Of a DNA stretch of 64,000 bases, positions 16,830 through 25,455 are shown piece by piece. The first letter of the stretch is position 1. Each line of letters opens with the position of its first letter. A program made the position numbers and the translations under genes. The notes under the pieces are model-generated. The model searched no databases. It had not been told where the DNA came from and saw only the letters and a program-made list of their open reading frames with translations. This DNA is from Terriglobus roseus (GTDB lineage: Bacteria; Acidobacteriota; Terriglobia; Terriglobales; Acidobacteriaceae), in the NCBI RefSeq assembly GCF_900105625.1, contig NZ_FNSD01000001.1:3100001-3164000 (forward strand), read 5' to 3'.

Positions 16830-17945
16830 CTAAACGGCATGCGCCGTTGCCAATGTCATGCCTAGAAAATCGTAAATCGTTGCGATCACTTTAGGGTTCA
16901 AGAAAAACTCTGGGCCCTCGTTGTGAGCTTTCCAGAGGAAAAACTTGTCGCTCTCTTGAGTGGAGAGGAATTTCTCTGCGTTTTGCGTCAGGAGTTCATC
17001 CGCTCTGCGCAGGTTCTGCCTGCGAGCTTTCACGGTCAACAGCACCTCTTCGCGAGAGCAATGATTGTATTGTCCAATTTTCGAATGGGAAATCATTGGG
17101 CGGAGCATAAGGCGCATTAGCACTTCATCCTCCGCTACGCTGTCGCTAGCCGTGTTTTCGAATTCCTCAACAAGCAACTCGATCGCAGTTCTTATCTCCG
17201 AGACTAAGTCGGTGCCGGTCGTATTGCATTCGTAGACTCGGCCTTCCACCAGATCGCTCGGCATTAGACCAGCATTCAGGTGTGGGTTACCTGTGACAAT
17301 CACAATGCCTCCGTGGAGGTTCGTCTCGTCGAAGATTCTTTGCCGGGTATCGCGAAAGCTTGAAGCATTCAGGAATTTAATATCAGCCCCTAAGACTCTT
17401 CCCATGGCATACACGTGTTGAGCGATGGGAAAGCCGCCAACCGTAGGGCTTCCCGTTACAACGATGCGCGGTTGAGCGGGCCGTAGAAGCTTTGGCTGTT
17501 GGAGTATGGCCTTCTGGCCTCGAAGTGACGTCCACCGTTCACTGAGCGCGATTAGCCAGTCGGATGCTTCCTCGAGGGTCATCTGGCGCAGTCCAGCAAT
17601 GGAAGCCGCCGCGGAAGGGCTCCTGCGACTGGCAGGAAGAGGTTGATCTAGGTCGATTCGGTTAACTACAGGTGTGCCGTCATCTGCCTCTGAAAGTGCA
17701 AGAATATGCCACGTGACGCACTCTCCGTCAGAGTATCGATAGACGCGCGCCCATCCTGTCAGAGACTTTAATATGTTGGGAAGATTGTCCTCGATGAGGC
17801 ATGCCGCCGAGCATGAAGCGATATCGACAGCCATGGTGATACCAGACCGGAACTCGAACCTATGTCCAACCACCTGATCGAGACGCAACGCATCGGAGGC
17901 ATCTAAGGCCCTCGCTGCGCACAACGCTCGTAGGTTGAAGTCCAT
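16830..17945 (-). CDS. unrecognised 371-residue protein encoded with a LOTUS-domain protein
   Basis: No family is recognised. What is visible: an N-terminal region with Cys residues (about 1-100); a central alpha/beta segment (about 158-260) with strands PRIVVTGSP, ADIKFLNASSF and GGIVIVTGNPHLN arranged like a nucleotide-binding or Rossmann-like core, but without a Walker A Lys; and a helical C-terminal part (about 265-371) with an HTH-like stretch HSKIGQYNHCSREEVLL. It lies 54 bases downstream of the LOTUS gene on the same strand and is more A+T-rich than core genes. The two are probably cotranscribed and work together. Confidence 0.7.
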   Translation of the reverse strand: MDFNLRALCAARALDASDALRLDQVVGHRFEFRSGITMAVDIASCSAACLIEDNLPNILKSLTGWARVYRYSDGECVTWHILALSEADDGTPVVNRIDLDQPLPASRRSPSAAASIAGLRQMTLEEASDWLIALSERWTSLRGQKAILQQPKLLRPAQPRIVVTGSPTVGGFPIAQHVYAMGRVLGADIKFLNASSFRDTRQRIFDETNLHGGIVIVTGNPHLNAGLMPSDLVEGRVYECNTTGTDLVSEIRTAIELLVEEFENTASDSVAEDEVLMRLMLRPMISHSKIGQYNHCSREEVLLTVKARRQNLRRADELLTQNAEKFLSTQESDKFFLWKAHNEGPEFFLNPKVIATIYDFLGMTLATAHAV

Positions 17946-17999
17946 GACCGCTCCTATCGCACGAAAAGACGCTGCTTTTCATGTCGCTCCTCAATCTGA

Positions 18000-18932
18000 T
18001 CAAGATGACTTCTTCGCTATGGCAATTAGTCCGCGGAGCGCAATTAGGCTTTCGACCAATTGATCGATTAGTGGCGGGAGGCGATCGAGTACGACAGGAT
18101 TAGAAACATCGATACTGACATCCAAATTGTCTTGGATGCCTCGCTCTAAGTGATCGGAGGGTCTCTCTATGGTGGTCGCAGCAGTGGACTCGGACCGTCC
18201 GCGGAAAGGCTCCGCTAGACTTCTGGGTCTAACTTTGTTGGCGACAGACCATGCTTCGATTTCAGAAAGAATCTGCTGGACATGATAGCGGCGCCATGAA
18301 CGTAGTAGATCTGGAGTTTTTCTTAAACTGTATTCGAAGCGGAATGGGTTCGAATCCTCATCGAGGAGCTTATTGAGTCGGTCCTGCGCTTCGAAAGGTT
18401 GAAGGGCGGCAAATGATCGCATCCAATCGATGAGTCTGGGCTTTGCAGAAGGAACGGGAATTGTTTGCGTTCCAAATGCAAGAGCAGTGGCCGCCGGTCG
18501 GAATGCCACATCTTTATTGATGTCGTAAAGCCAGCCGCTGGTCGCTGAATTAAAAGCCCGCCAAAGGTCTGGTCGCACTCGCACGGCCAGATTCTTGGCC
18601 GTAATCGAAGAAGCTAGCGACTCGGGCTCCTTGGACTGTTCAAGCGGGATCTCAACTAGACTCAACTGTTGAACATTGGGCGGTGAAGCTGGGAGGCTAA
18701 CCTCCAGATCACCACCAGGGTGATCGGCAACACGCACGAAGCCTGCGGTCTGGGCTGCCCTCAAGAACTCGCCGAAGCGACTAAAGCCAAGTGTCCGTTC
18801 GGTCACGCCGCCGCCAATTGCCTGCAGAAACTTAGGCTTTAGGAGCGCACCGATGCAAGGCTTGCCTGACAGCTCAAACTGCCTGACGCAAGACGCGAGA
18901 ATTGAAAAGGGTTGAGTAAGACTTGTCGACAT
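18000..18932 (-). CDS. LOTUS/OST-HTH domain protein
   Basis: 310 residues. Residues about 10-82 read as an OST-HTH/LOTUS winged-helix domain: helix with ILASCVRQFEL, LLKPKFLQAIGG, the hallmark LGFSRFGEFLRAA, then the wing GFVRVAD and LEVSLP. LOTUS domains bind RNA (including G-rich and G4 structures) or partner proteins, and in bacteria they are commonly fused to NYN/PIN-type nucleases; no nuclease domain is seen here. The rest (about 110-310) is helical and unrecognised. The ATG at 18932 has TTGAGGA 8-9 bases upstream; TTG 18947 and ATG 18941 are alternatives. A hairpin at 18959-18991 lies in its leader. Confidence 0.72.
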   Translation of the reverse strand: MSTSLTQPFSILASCVRQFELSGKPCIGALLKPKFLQAIGGGVTERTLGFSRFGEFLRAAQTAGFVRVADHPGGDLEVSLPASPPNVQQLSLVEIPLEQSKEPESLASSITAKNLAVRVRPDLWRAFNSATSGWLYDINKDVAFRPAATALAFGTQTIPVPSAKPRLIDWMRSFAALQPFEAQDRLNKLLDEDSNPFRFEYSLRKTPDLLRSWRRYHVQQILSEIEAWSVANKVRPRSLAEPFRGRSESTAATTIERPSDHLERGIQDNLDVSIDVSNPVVLDRLPPLIDQLVESLIALRGLIAIAKKSS

Positions 18933-18958
18933 ATCGAGCATCCTCAAAGAAGGAGATC

Positions 18959-18991
18959 AGTAGGGCCCTTTCAAACGTCTAGAGCCCTACT
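18959..18991 (-). promoter_or_regulatory. perfect 8-bp inverted repeat in the leader of the LOTUS operon
   Basis: AGTAGGGC at 18959-18966 and GCCCTACT at 18984-18991 are exact inverted copies around a 17-base spacer. It lies 27-59 bases upstream of the LOTUS start and just downstream of a possible promoter. It could be an operator for the operon's own HTH protein or a 5' RNA hairpin bound by the LOTUS domain. Confidence 0.55.
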
Positions 18992-19000
18992 GTCCAAAAT

Positions 19001-19030
19001 TCTTTATTGAATGCAGGCAAAGTCGATCAA
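19001..19030 (-). promoter_or_regulatory. possible sigma-70-type promoter for the LOTUS operon
   Basis: On the minus strand, TTGATC (19025-19030) is followed after 18 bases by TAAAGA (19001-19006). This would place the transcription start near 18994, right at the edge of the inverted repeat. The rest of the spacer to 19264 shows no gene; it is A+T-rich and probably holds only regulatory or inert DNA. Confidence 0.35.
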
Positions 19031-19264
19031 CTATAGAGTTCTCGGTTACCCGGCTCCTGCAGCATGAGAATCCCACTTTGCGTAAATTCTCTGCCTATCA
19101 GGCCCTATAGCGTCGCACCGAGTCGAAGTAGTCCAGATGCTTACTCTTGAAGCATCGTGCACGAAAGTTGCCTAGGTCTTGTTCGGCTATCTAGACACGA
19201 CGATCACGGCGTACAGCATGCTTAGTCTAGCAGAACAACGGTGTTCGTCAACAGAAAGTTGCAA

Positions 19265-21250
<1,986 letters not shown>

Positions 21251-21386
21251 GTTGGGAGTGTAGACGCACGCGGCGGTCTTGAGTTTCGCTTTGAGGGACC
21301 GAAGATGTGCGGGCTCCCATCTCTGCAACGCGAGAGGTGATGCGGCTGCTTCCTGTTACGGGGTGTTACAGAAGACTGACAGAGCA

Positions 21387-21402
21387 TGTGACGGTCATCA
21401 CA
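21387..21402. promoter_or_regulatory. perfect CRP-type box upstream of coxA
   Basis: TGTGA (21387-21391), six bases, TCACA (21398-21402): an exact match to the E. coli CRP consensus half-sites at the canonical spacing. It lies about 50 bases before the small ORF at 21451 and about 200 before coxA, and 137 bases upstream of the divergent glmS start. A Crp/Fnr gene whose recognition helix resembles CRP lies at 23815-24537. Confidence 0.6.
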
Positions 21403-21450
21403 GACCCCCGGGCGCCGTGCACTGGAGGATACGCACAGAGGTTCTCTGCG

Positions 21451-21603
21451 ATGCGTATACCGACGACCAAGGTCTGCCCGAATTCGAACCAGCCGTGCAT
21501 GGGCAAGTGCTCCGGCTACGGTACCAGTTCCAACTGCCCACCTCTGATTGTGCTGGCGGTACTGGCCACGTGCGCGTGTGAAGCGGCGGAGGCATGCCGA
21601 TGA
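21451..21603 (+). CDS. possible Cys-rich mini-protein translationally coupled to coxA
   Basis: 50 codons with seven Cys: C9, C16, C20 (a CMGKC, i.e. CxxxC, motif), C28, C40, C42 and C48. The short hydrophobic stretch PPLIVLAVLA lies in the C-terminal half. AGAGG at 21437-21441 could be its ribosome binding site. Its TGA overlaps the preferred coxA start as ATGA (21600-21603), a usual sign of coupling. CxxxC occurs in copper proteins of oxidase assembly (Sco, CuA site), so a metal or redox role near an oxidase is conceivable. The frame could also be chance. Confidence 0.35.
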   Translation: MRIPTTKVCPNSNQPCMGKCSGYGTSSNCPPLIVLAVLATCACEAAEACR

Positions 21604-23267
21604 GTTCGACTGCAGTTCTACAGCCGCAAACAGAAGCGGCGAGCGGATATAACCAGCGGAATTATCTGAACCAGGAACATGGGCTGCTGAGCTGGCTGCT
21701 GACGGGCGACCATAAGCGCATCGCGCTTATGTATATGTTCGCCGTGTCGATCTTCTTCATGGCGGGCGGGTTGCTGGCCATGGCGGTGCGGCTGGAGTTG
21801 CTGACGCCGCAGGCCGACCTGATGAGCCCCGACACATACAACAAGGCATTCACCATGCACGGCATTGTGATGGTCTTCTTCGTTCTGATTCCGGCGGTGC
21901 CTGCGATCCTTGGAAACTTCCTGGTGCCGCTGATGATCGGCGCGCGCGATCTGGCGTTTCCGAAGATCAACCTGCTGTCGTTCTATCTGTACTGCGTTGC
22001 GGCCGTGCTGCTGCTGTACACAATTGGTGCGGGCGGCGTGGATACGGGCTGGACCTTCACCACGCCGTTGAGCACGCACTATGTCAATACGAATGTGATC
22101 AGCGCGGGCCTTGCGGCGTTTGTGGCGGGCTTCTCGTCCATCTTCACCGGCCTGAACTTCATCGCAACGATTCATCGCATGCGTGCTCCCGGACTTACGT
22201 GGTTCCGGCTGCCCTTATTCATCTGGAGCATGTACTCCGCCAGCGTCATCATGGTGCTGGCAACCCCCGTAGTCAGCATCACAATCGTGCTGGTCGCTGT
22301 GGAACGGCTGTTCAACTTCGGATTCTTCGACCCGACGAAGGGCGGCGATCCGCTGTTGTTCCAGCACTTGTTCTGGTTCTACTCGCATCCCGCGGTGTAC
22401 ATCATGCTGCTGCCTGGCATGGCCTGCATCAGCGAGATCATGGCCTGCTTCTGTCGCAAGCGGATCTTCGGGTACGCCGCCGTAGCCTTCTCGTCGATCG
22501 CCATTGCGATGTTCTCGTTCTTTGTCTGGGAGCACCACATGTACATCATGGGTGTGTCGCAGTACTCGGCGCTGGTCTTCAGCATGTTGACGATGCTGGT
22601 TGCGGTTCCTTCGGCGATCAAGGTCTTCAACTGGACCTTCACCATGTACAAGGGATCGATCACCTTTGACGCCCCGATGATCTATGCGATCTGCTGCCTT
22701 GGATTGTTTGTGGTGGGCGGATGCACGGGCGTCTTCCTTGGCTCGCTGGGCATGGATGTGCACCTGACGGAGACCTACTTCATCGTGGCGCACTTCCACT
22801 TTGTGATGGTGGGTTTCGTACTGATGGCGTTCCTCGGCGGCATTCACTTCTGGTGGCCGAAGATGTTCGGGCGCATGTATCCGGAGGGGATCGCAAAGGC
22901 GTCCGCTGTGATCATCTTTGTGGGCTTCTACATCACGTTTGGGCCGCAGTTTGTCCTGGGCTACCTTGGTATGCCGCGGCGGTATGCTGCCTATCCAGTC
23001 GAGTACCAGGTGCTGAATGTCATGTCGACGGCGGGTGCGACGGTGATGGGTGCCGGGTTCTTTATGACGATGATCTACCTGCTGTGGTCGCTGAAGTACG
23101 GACCGGTTGCCGGACCCAACCCTTGGAACGCCTATGGTCTGGAGTGGCAGACAGCGTCACCGCCGATCACGCAGAACTTTGCCGTGACACCGATTGTGAC
23201 GCACGAAGCGTATGACTATGGCTGGATGGACTCGCAGCATCCGGAGACGGCGAAGAGCGCGGCGTAA
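21600..23267 (+). CDS. cytochrome c oxidase subunit I, A2-type heme-copper oxidase
   Basis: Catalytic subunit of a proton-pumping terminal oxidase in the cytoplasmic membrane, 555 residues with about 12 helices. The heme a ligand is in MHGIVMVFF, the CuB site is in WFYSHPAVY (His-Tyr pair kept) and EHHMY, and the heme ligands are in TYFIVAHFHF. The YSHPAVY sequence replaces the HPE of A1-type enzymes, which defines the A2 class (Thermus caa3-like proton channel). D-channel Asp is kept in GARDLAFP. The ATG at 21600 has GGAGG 7 bases upstream; ATG 21594 is the alternative. No subunit II/III gene is adjacent. A terminator follows at once. Confidence 0.92.
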   Translation: MSSTAVLQPQTEAASGYNQRNYLNQEHGLLSWLLTGDHKRIALMYMFAVSIFFMAGGLLAMAVRLELLTPQADLMSPDTYNKAFTMHGIVMVFFVLIPAVPAILGNFLVPLMIGARDLAFPKINLLSFYLYCVAAVLLLYTIGAGGVDTGWTFTTPLSTHYVNTNVISAGLAAFVAGFSSIFTGLNFIATIHRMRAPGLTWFRLPLFIWSMYSASVIMVLATPVVSITIVLVAVERLFNFGFFDPTKGGDPLLFQHLFWFYSHPAVYIMLLPGMACISEIMACFCRKRIFGYAAVAFSSIAIAMFSFFVWEHHMYIMGVSQYSALVFSMLTMLVAVPSAIKVFNWTFTMYKGSITFDAPMIYAICCLGLFVVGGCTGVFLGSLGMDVHLTETYFIVAHFHFVMVGFVLMAFLGGIHFWWPKMFGRMYPEGIAKASAVIIFVGFYITFGPQFVLGYLGMPRRYAAYPVEYQVLNVMSTAGATVMGAGFFMTMIYLLWSLKYGPVAGPNPWNAYGLEWQTASPPITQNFAVTPIVTHEAYDYGWMDSQHPETAKSAA

Positions 23268-23269
23268 CG

Positions 23270-23300
23270 CGGTCCGTCCTTCGGGGCGGGCCGTGTTTGT
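23270..23300 (+). terminator. intrinsic terminator after coxA
   Basis: A 10-bp stem (23270-23279 with 23284-23293, two G-U pairs) closed by a TTCG tetraloop, three bases after the coxA stop and followed by the T-rich TGTTTGTTG. It implies coxA is the last gene of its transcript. Confidence 0.75.
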
Positions 23301-23344
23301 TGTCGTATTTTAGGGGGTCGCTGCGGGCTGAATGACCGAGGGGT

Positions 23345-23560
23345 TTTCAGCGCCGCGAGTGGTGTAAAGAGTTGGCTCTTTGTCGCGGACCTTCAGTCCG
23401 CAGCGACGTGACGCGAGGCTGACCCAGGGCTTTGCCCTGGGCCTGGAAGTCGCGGGCCTTCAGCCCGCCTTGACTCTCGGACCTCACCTTCAGCTTGCCT
23501 TGTCATTAGCACCCTCATCTTCAGCCCGCCCTGTCGTTCGCACTCCGCGTTGTCAGCCCG
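23345..23560. repeat. block of REP-like palindromes downstream of coxA
   Basis: Several short palindromes follow each other: GCGGACCTTCAGTCCGC, CCCAGGGCTTTGCCCTGGG and GCGGGCCTTCAGCCCGC, and then degenerate CTTCAGCCCGCC copies. They share the GGNCTTCAGCCC style of the other palindromic elements in this window. No gene is supported here. Confidence 0.6.
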
Positions 23561-23574
23561 GCTCAAGTCAGTGT

Positions 23575-23754
23575 CTATCGGCAAAAGTACGGCATCAGCA
23601 TGTTGCCGGAGCTTAGAAGCAGTTCTCCATCGGCCAGTGTGAAGCCATGTACGCCCTTGCCTGCGGTGTAACTCAAGATGGTGGAAGGGCCATAGTTCAC
23701 ATTGAGAGTGGCCACCTGCTCGGTGCGCGGTTGCAGGATGGCAGCGTTCGTTAG
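23575..23754 (-). pseudogene. decayed C-terminal fragment of a class I fructose-1,6-bisphosphatase
   Basis: An open stretch of 59 codons without a start codon, bounded upstream by TGA. It reads YGPSTILSYTAGKGVHGFTL followed by an ELLLSSGNMLMP-like end. This resembles the FBPase region that runs from YGPST through GVHxFTLD to FLLSxENMxxP, but the Asp-Pro-Ser/Gly-Glu part is reduced. It ends early at TAG and no upstream part of the gene is found. Best explained as a gene remnant. FBPase identification is from memory of the family pattern. Confidence 0.5.
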
Positions 23755-23759
23755 TCAAC

Positions 23760-23844
23760 GCGTTCCTCGCCGACCTGCTGTGCAGGCGTGCGATAGGTTT
23801 GTAGGCCTTGCGTTCTAGCCGACCTGCTGCTGCAGGCGTGCGAT
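23760..23844. repeat. imperfect direct duplication of the 3' end of the Crp/Fnr gene
   Basis: Two copies of GCCGACCTGCTG followed by TGCAGGCGTGCGAT lie at 23769-23794 and 23818-23844, both preceded by GCGTTC. The right copy is the last codons of the regulator gene; the left copy lies beyond its stop. This looks like a local duplication or a recombination scar next to the FBPase remnant. Confidence 0.6.
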
Positions 23845-24537
23845 GTCGCGAAGCTGCATCTGGTCGTGCTCCAGGTGGAGTAGTCCATCGCGCCGCATGG
23901 CAGAGAGGGTGCGTGTGACTGTCTCACGCGAGATGCCGGCCATGTGGCCGAGTTCCTCATGGGTCAGCGGCATGTGGAAGCTGACCGAATTGGGGACGGT
24001 GCCGCCCAGCTGTTCATGCTGGCCCGCGAGGACGAGACCACCCCATTCCAGCAGGACACTGCCGAGTTTTGCCGCTGCCGAGGTGGAGAGGGCCAGACGG
24101 CGCGCGCTGAGGACGGCGGAGTTGTAGTCCCGCGTTACGGCCATGAGGGAGTTGCGGCCGACCGCCTGAAACTCTTCCATGAAAAGAAGGAAGTGCGTGC
24201 GAGGGATTGCCTTAAGCTGGCACGTCTCCAGGGTCTCGGCCGTCGCCTCATAGCGGGTACGCTTGAGTGCGGCAGAAAGGCCGAGGACATCGCCGGGGCC
24301 GACGATACGCAGCAGTAGCAGGCGGCCATCCACGGACGATGTGGTCAGCTTCAGCGTGCCGCTGCAGACGACATAGACGTGATCCGGAGCGTAGCCCTCG
24401 CGGAGCACTTCCTGGTGACCTTCCAGGCGCAGCCAGTGGCCCACGCTCTCAAGACGTTCCAGTGCGACTCGATCAAGCGAACAGAAGCAGTTGGGCCCCT
24501 TGGTTTCGCACTGGAGACAACTGCGCCGAAAAGGCAT
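23815..24537 (-). CDS. Crp/Fnr family transcriptional regulator
   Basis: 240 residues: a cyclic-nucleotide-binding-type beta-roll (about 25-125), a dimerisation helix, and a winged helix at the C-terminus. The recognition helix ISRETVTRTL (R204, E205, R209) keeps the Arg-Glu-x3-Arg pattern that in E. coli CRP reads TGTGA. N-terminal Cys7, Cys10, Cys17 and Cys19 resemble, but do not match exactly, the FNR cluster ligands, and another Cys lies at 106, so an iron-sulfur or redox-sensing role is possible. The beta-roll lacks the classic RxS-type cAMP-binding loop. A perfect CRP-type box lies upstream of coxA. Confidence 0.88.
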   Translation of the reverse strand: MPFRRSCLQCETKGPNCFCSLDRVALERLESVGHWLRLEGHQEVLREGYAPDHVYVVCSGTLKLTTSSVDGRLLLLRIVGPGDVLGLSAALKRTRYEATAETLETCQLKAIPRTHFLLFMEEFQAVGRNSLMAVTRDYNSAVLSARRLALSTSAAAKLGSVLLEWGGLVLAGQHEQLGGTVPNSVSFHMPLTHEELGHMAGISRETVTRTLSAMRRDGLLHLEHDQMQLRDIARLQQQVG

Positions 24538-24590
24538 TGCGTGGACTCCTGCAGCAAGTCTAGTGGACGCAATCTGGTCGACGTAAGTTT

Positions 24591-24959
24591 CTATTTCCGT
24601 TGGCCGCTTAGCTTGCTGGCTGCTGCGGCCTTTTGGTCGCCTTTGCGCTCGCCCTTTGTCTGTGAATTTTTGGGCTTGCAGCTGCCCTTTTCGCCTTGAG
24701 CCTTGCCGGGCGTGGGCTCGTAGCCGGGCCAGCAGGCGTTGGCCTGGCTGCTCTTTTTGCCGCTCTTTTTGGCAGCGGATTTCTTGCCGGGTGTCTTCTT
24801 CGTGTCGGCGCCAGTGATGTGGCGGCGGTTGGCTGCGGTCTTGGTCGATGCGGATTTCGTCGCACCCTTGGCGGGCGTGCGCTTCTTTGCGGGGGACTTC
24901 TTTGCGGCAGACTTCTTCGCCGGTGTCTTCTTTGCAGCGGATTTCTTCGTCGTAGCCAT
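24591..24959 (-). CDS. histone H1-like Lys/Ala/Pro-rich basic protein
   Basis: 122 residues built almost wholly from AKK, PAKK and SAAKK repeats, resembling the C-terminal tail of eukaryotic H1 and bacterial H1-like proteins (AlgP, HctA-type). The only less repetitive part is ANACWPGYEPTPGKAQGEKGSC, which looks like a small fixed motif with two Cys. Probably a DNA-binding nucleoid protein. It is separated by about 50 bases from the Crp/Fnr gene on the same strand. Confidence 0.7.
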   Translation of the reverse strand: MATTKKSAAKKTPAKKSAAKKSPAKKRTPAKGATKSASTKTAANRRHITGADTKKTPGKKSAAKKSGKKSSQANACWPGYEPTPGKAQGEKGSCKPKNSQTKGERKGDQKAAAASKLSGQRK

Positions 24960-25014
24960 GCGAGCTTAGAAGCGATCGACGCCGCGTGCGTCCACCTGGG
25001 CCGTGTTTACTGTT

Positions 25015-25440
25015 TCAACGCAATCGCAAACGGATGGCTCCCTTTGCAGTGGAAGCATCGACGGCATGGCCGCCCTGCGTGATGACGATCTTTTCCGCGG
25101 CCACCAGCCTGCGTGCGGCGGCACGTGCGGGTTCCATCAACGGTTCCCAGTCTTCGCGGTTGCCGGACAGCTTGCCGTCGCCCGCGACGGTTCTGGCGGC
25201 TTCGCTGGGGCAGATGGTCTTGCCGGCGCCGCGTTCGTGCAACAGGCGCAGGATCGTCTCTTCCAGCAGCTTGTCCTGCGCACCCGGCTTATGCGCTCGA
25301 CAGGCATCGCTGCAGAACTTCACGTTGTCCCAGTCGCGCTCCCACTTCTTGCGCCACGTGATGGTGCGACCGCAGGCGGCGCAGGTTTTGTCAGGATGCG
25401 CGCCGGCGTTGTGCTGCGATCTGGGCTTGCGATCAGGCAT
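25015..25440 (-). CDS. DUF2256-DUF3253 fusion protein
   Basis: 141 residues. The N-terminal part has the DUF2256 pattern [18 protein letters not shown] then KFCSDACR, a four-Cys zinc-ribbon-like motif. The C-terminal part ([34 protein letters not shown] and [10 protein letters not shown]) matches DUF3253, a small winged-helix-like domain. Both domains are known as conserved, uncharacterised, and sometimes fused. Its start codon is only 15 bases from tyrS on the other strand, so the two promoters must overlap the coding ends. Confidence 0.85.
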   Translation of the reverse strand: MPDRKPRSQHNAGAHPDKTCAACGRTITWRKKWERDWDNVKFCSDACRAHKPGAQDKLLEETILRLLHERGAGKTICPSEAARTVAGDGKLSGNREDWEPLMEPARAAARRLVAAEKIVITQGGHAVDASTAKGAIRLRLR

Positions 25441-25446
25441 GAACTC

Positions 25447-25452
25447 TATACT
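25447..25452 (+). promoter_or_regulatory. -10 box (TATACT) implying a near-leaderless tyrS mRNA
   Basis: TATACT is a good -10 element. The usual 6-8 base spacing puts the transcription start at about 25459, almost on the ATG at 25462 and just after the ATG at 25456. A weak TTGCGA (25427-25432) is 14 bases upstream, which is short. No Shine-Dalgarno sequence precedes either ATG. Confidence 0.45.
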
Positions 25453-25455
25453 TGG

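Noticed and set aside
21251-21330. glmS ribozyme upstream of glmS
   Set aside because: The leader is too short and lacks the conserved ribozyme core; such ribozymes are known from Firmicutes.
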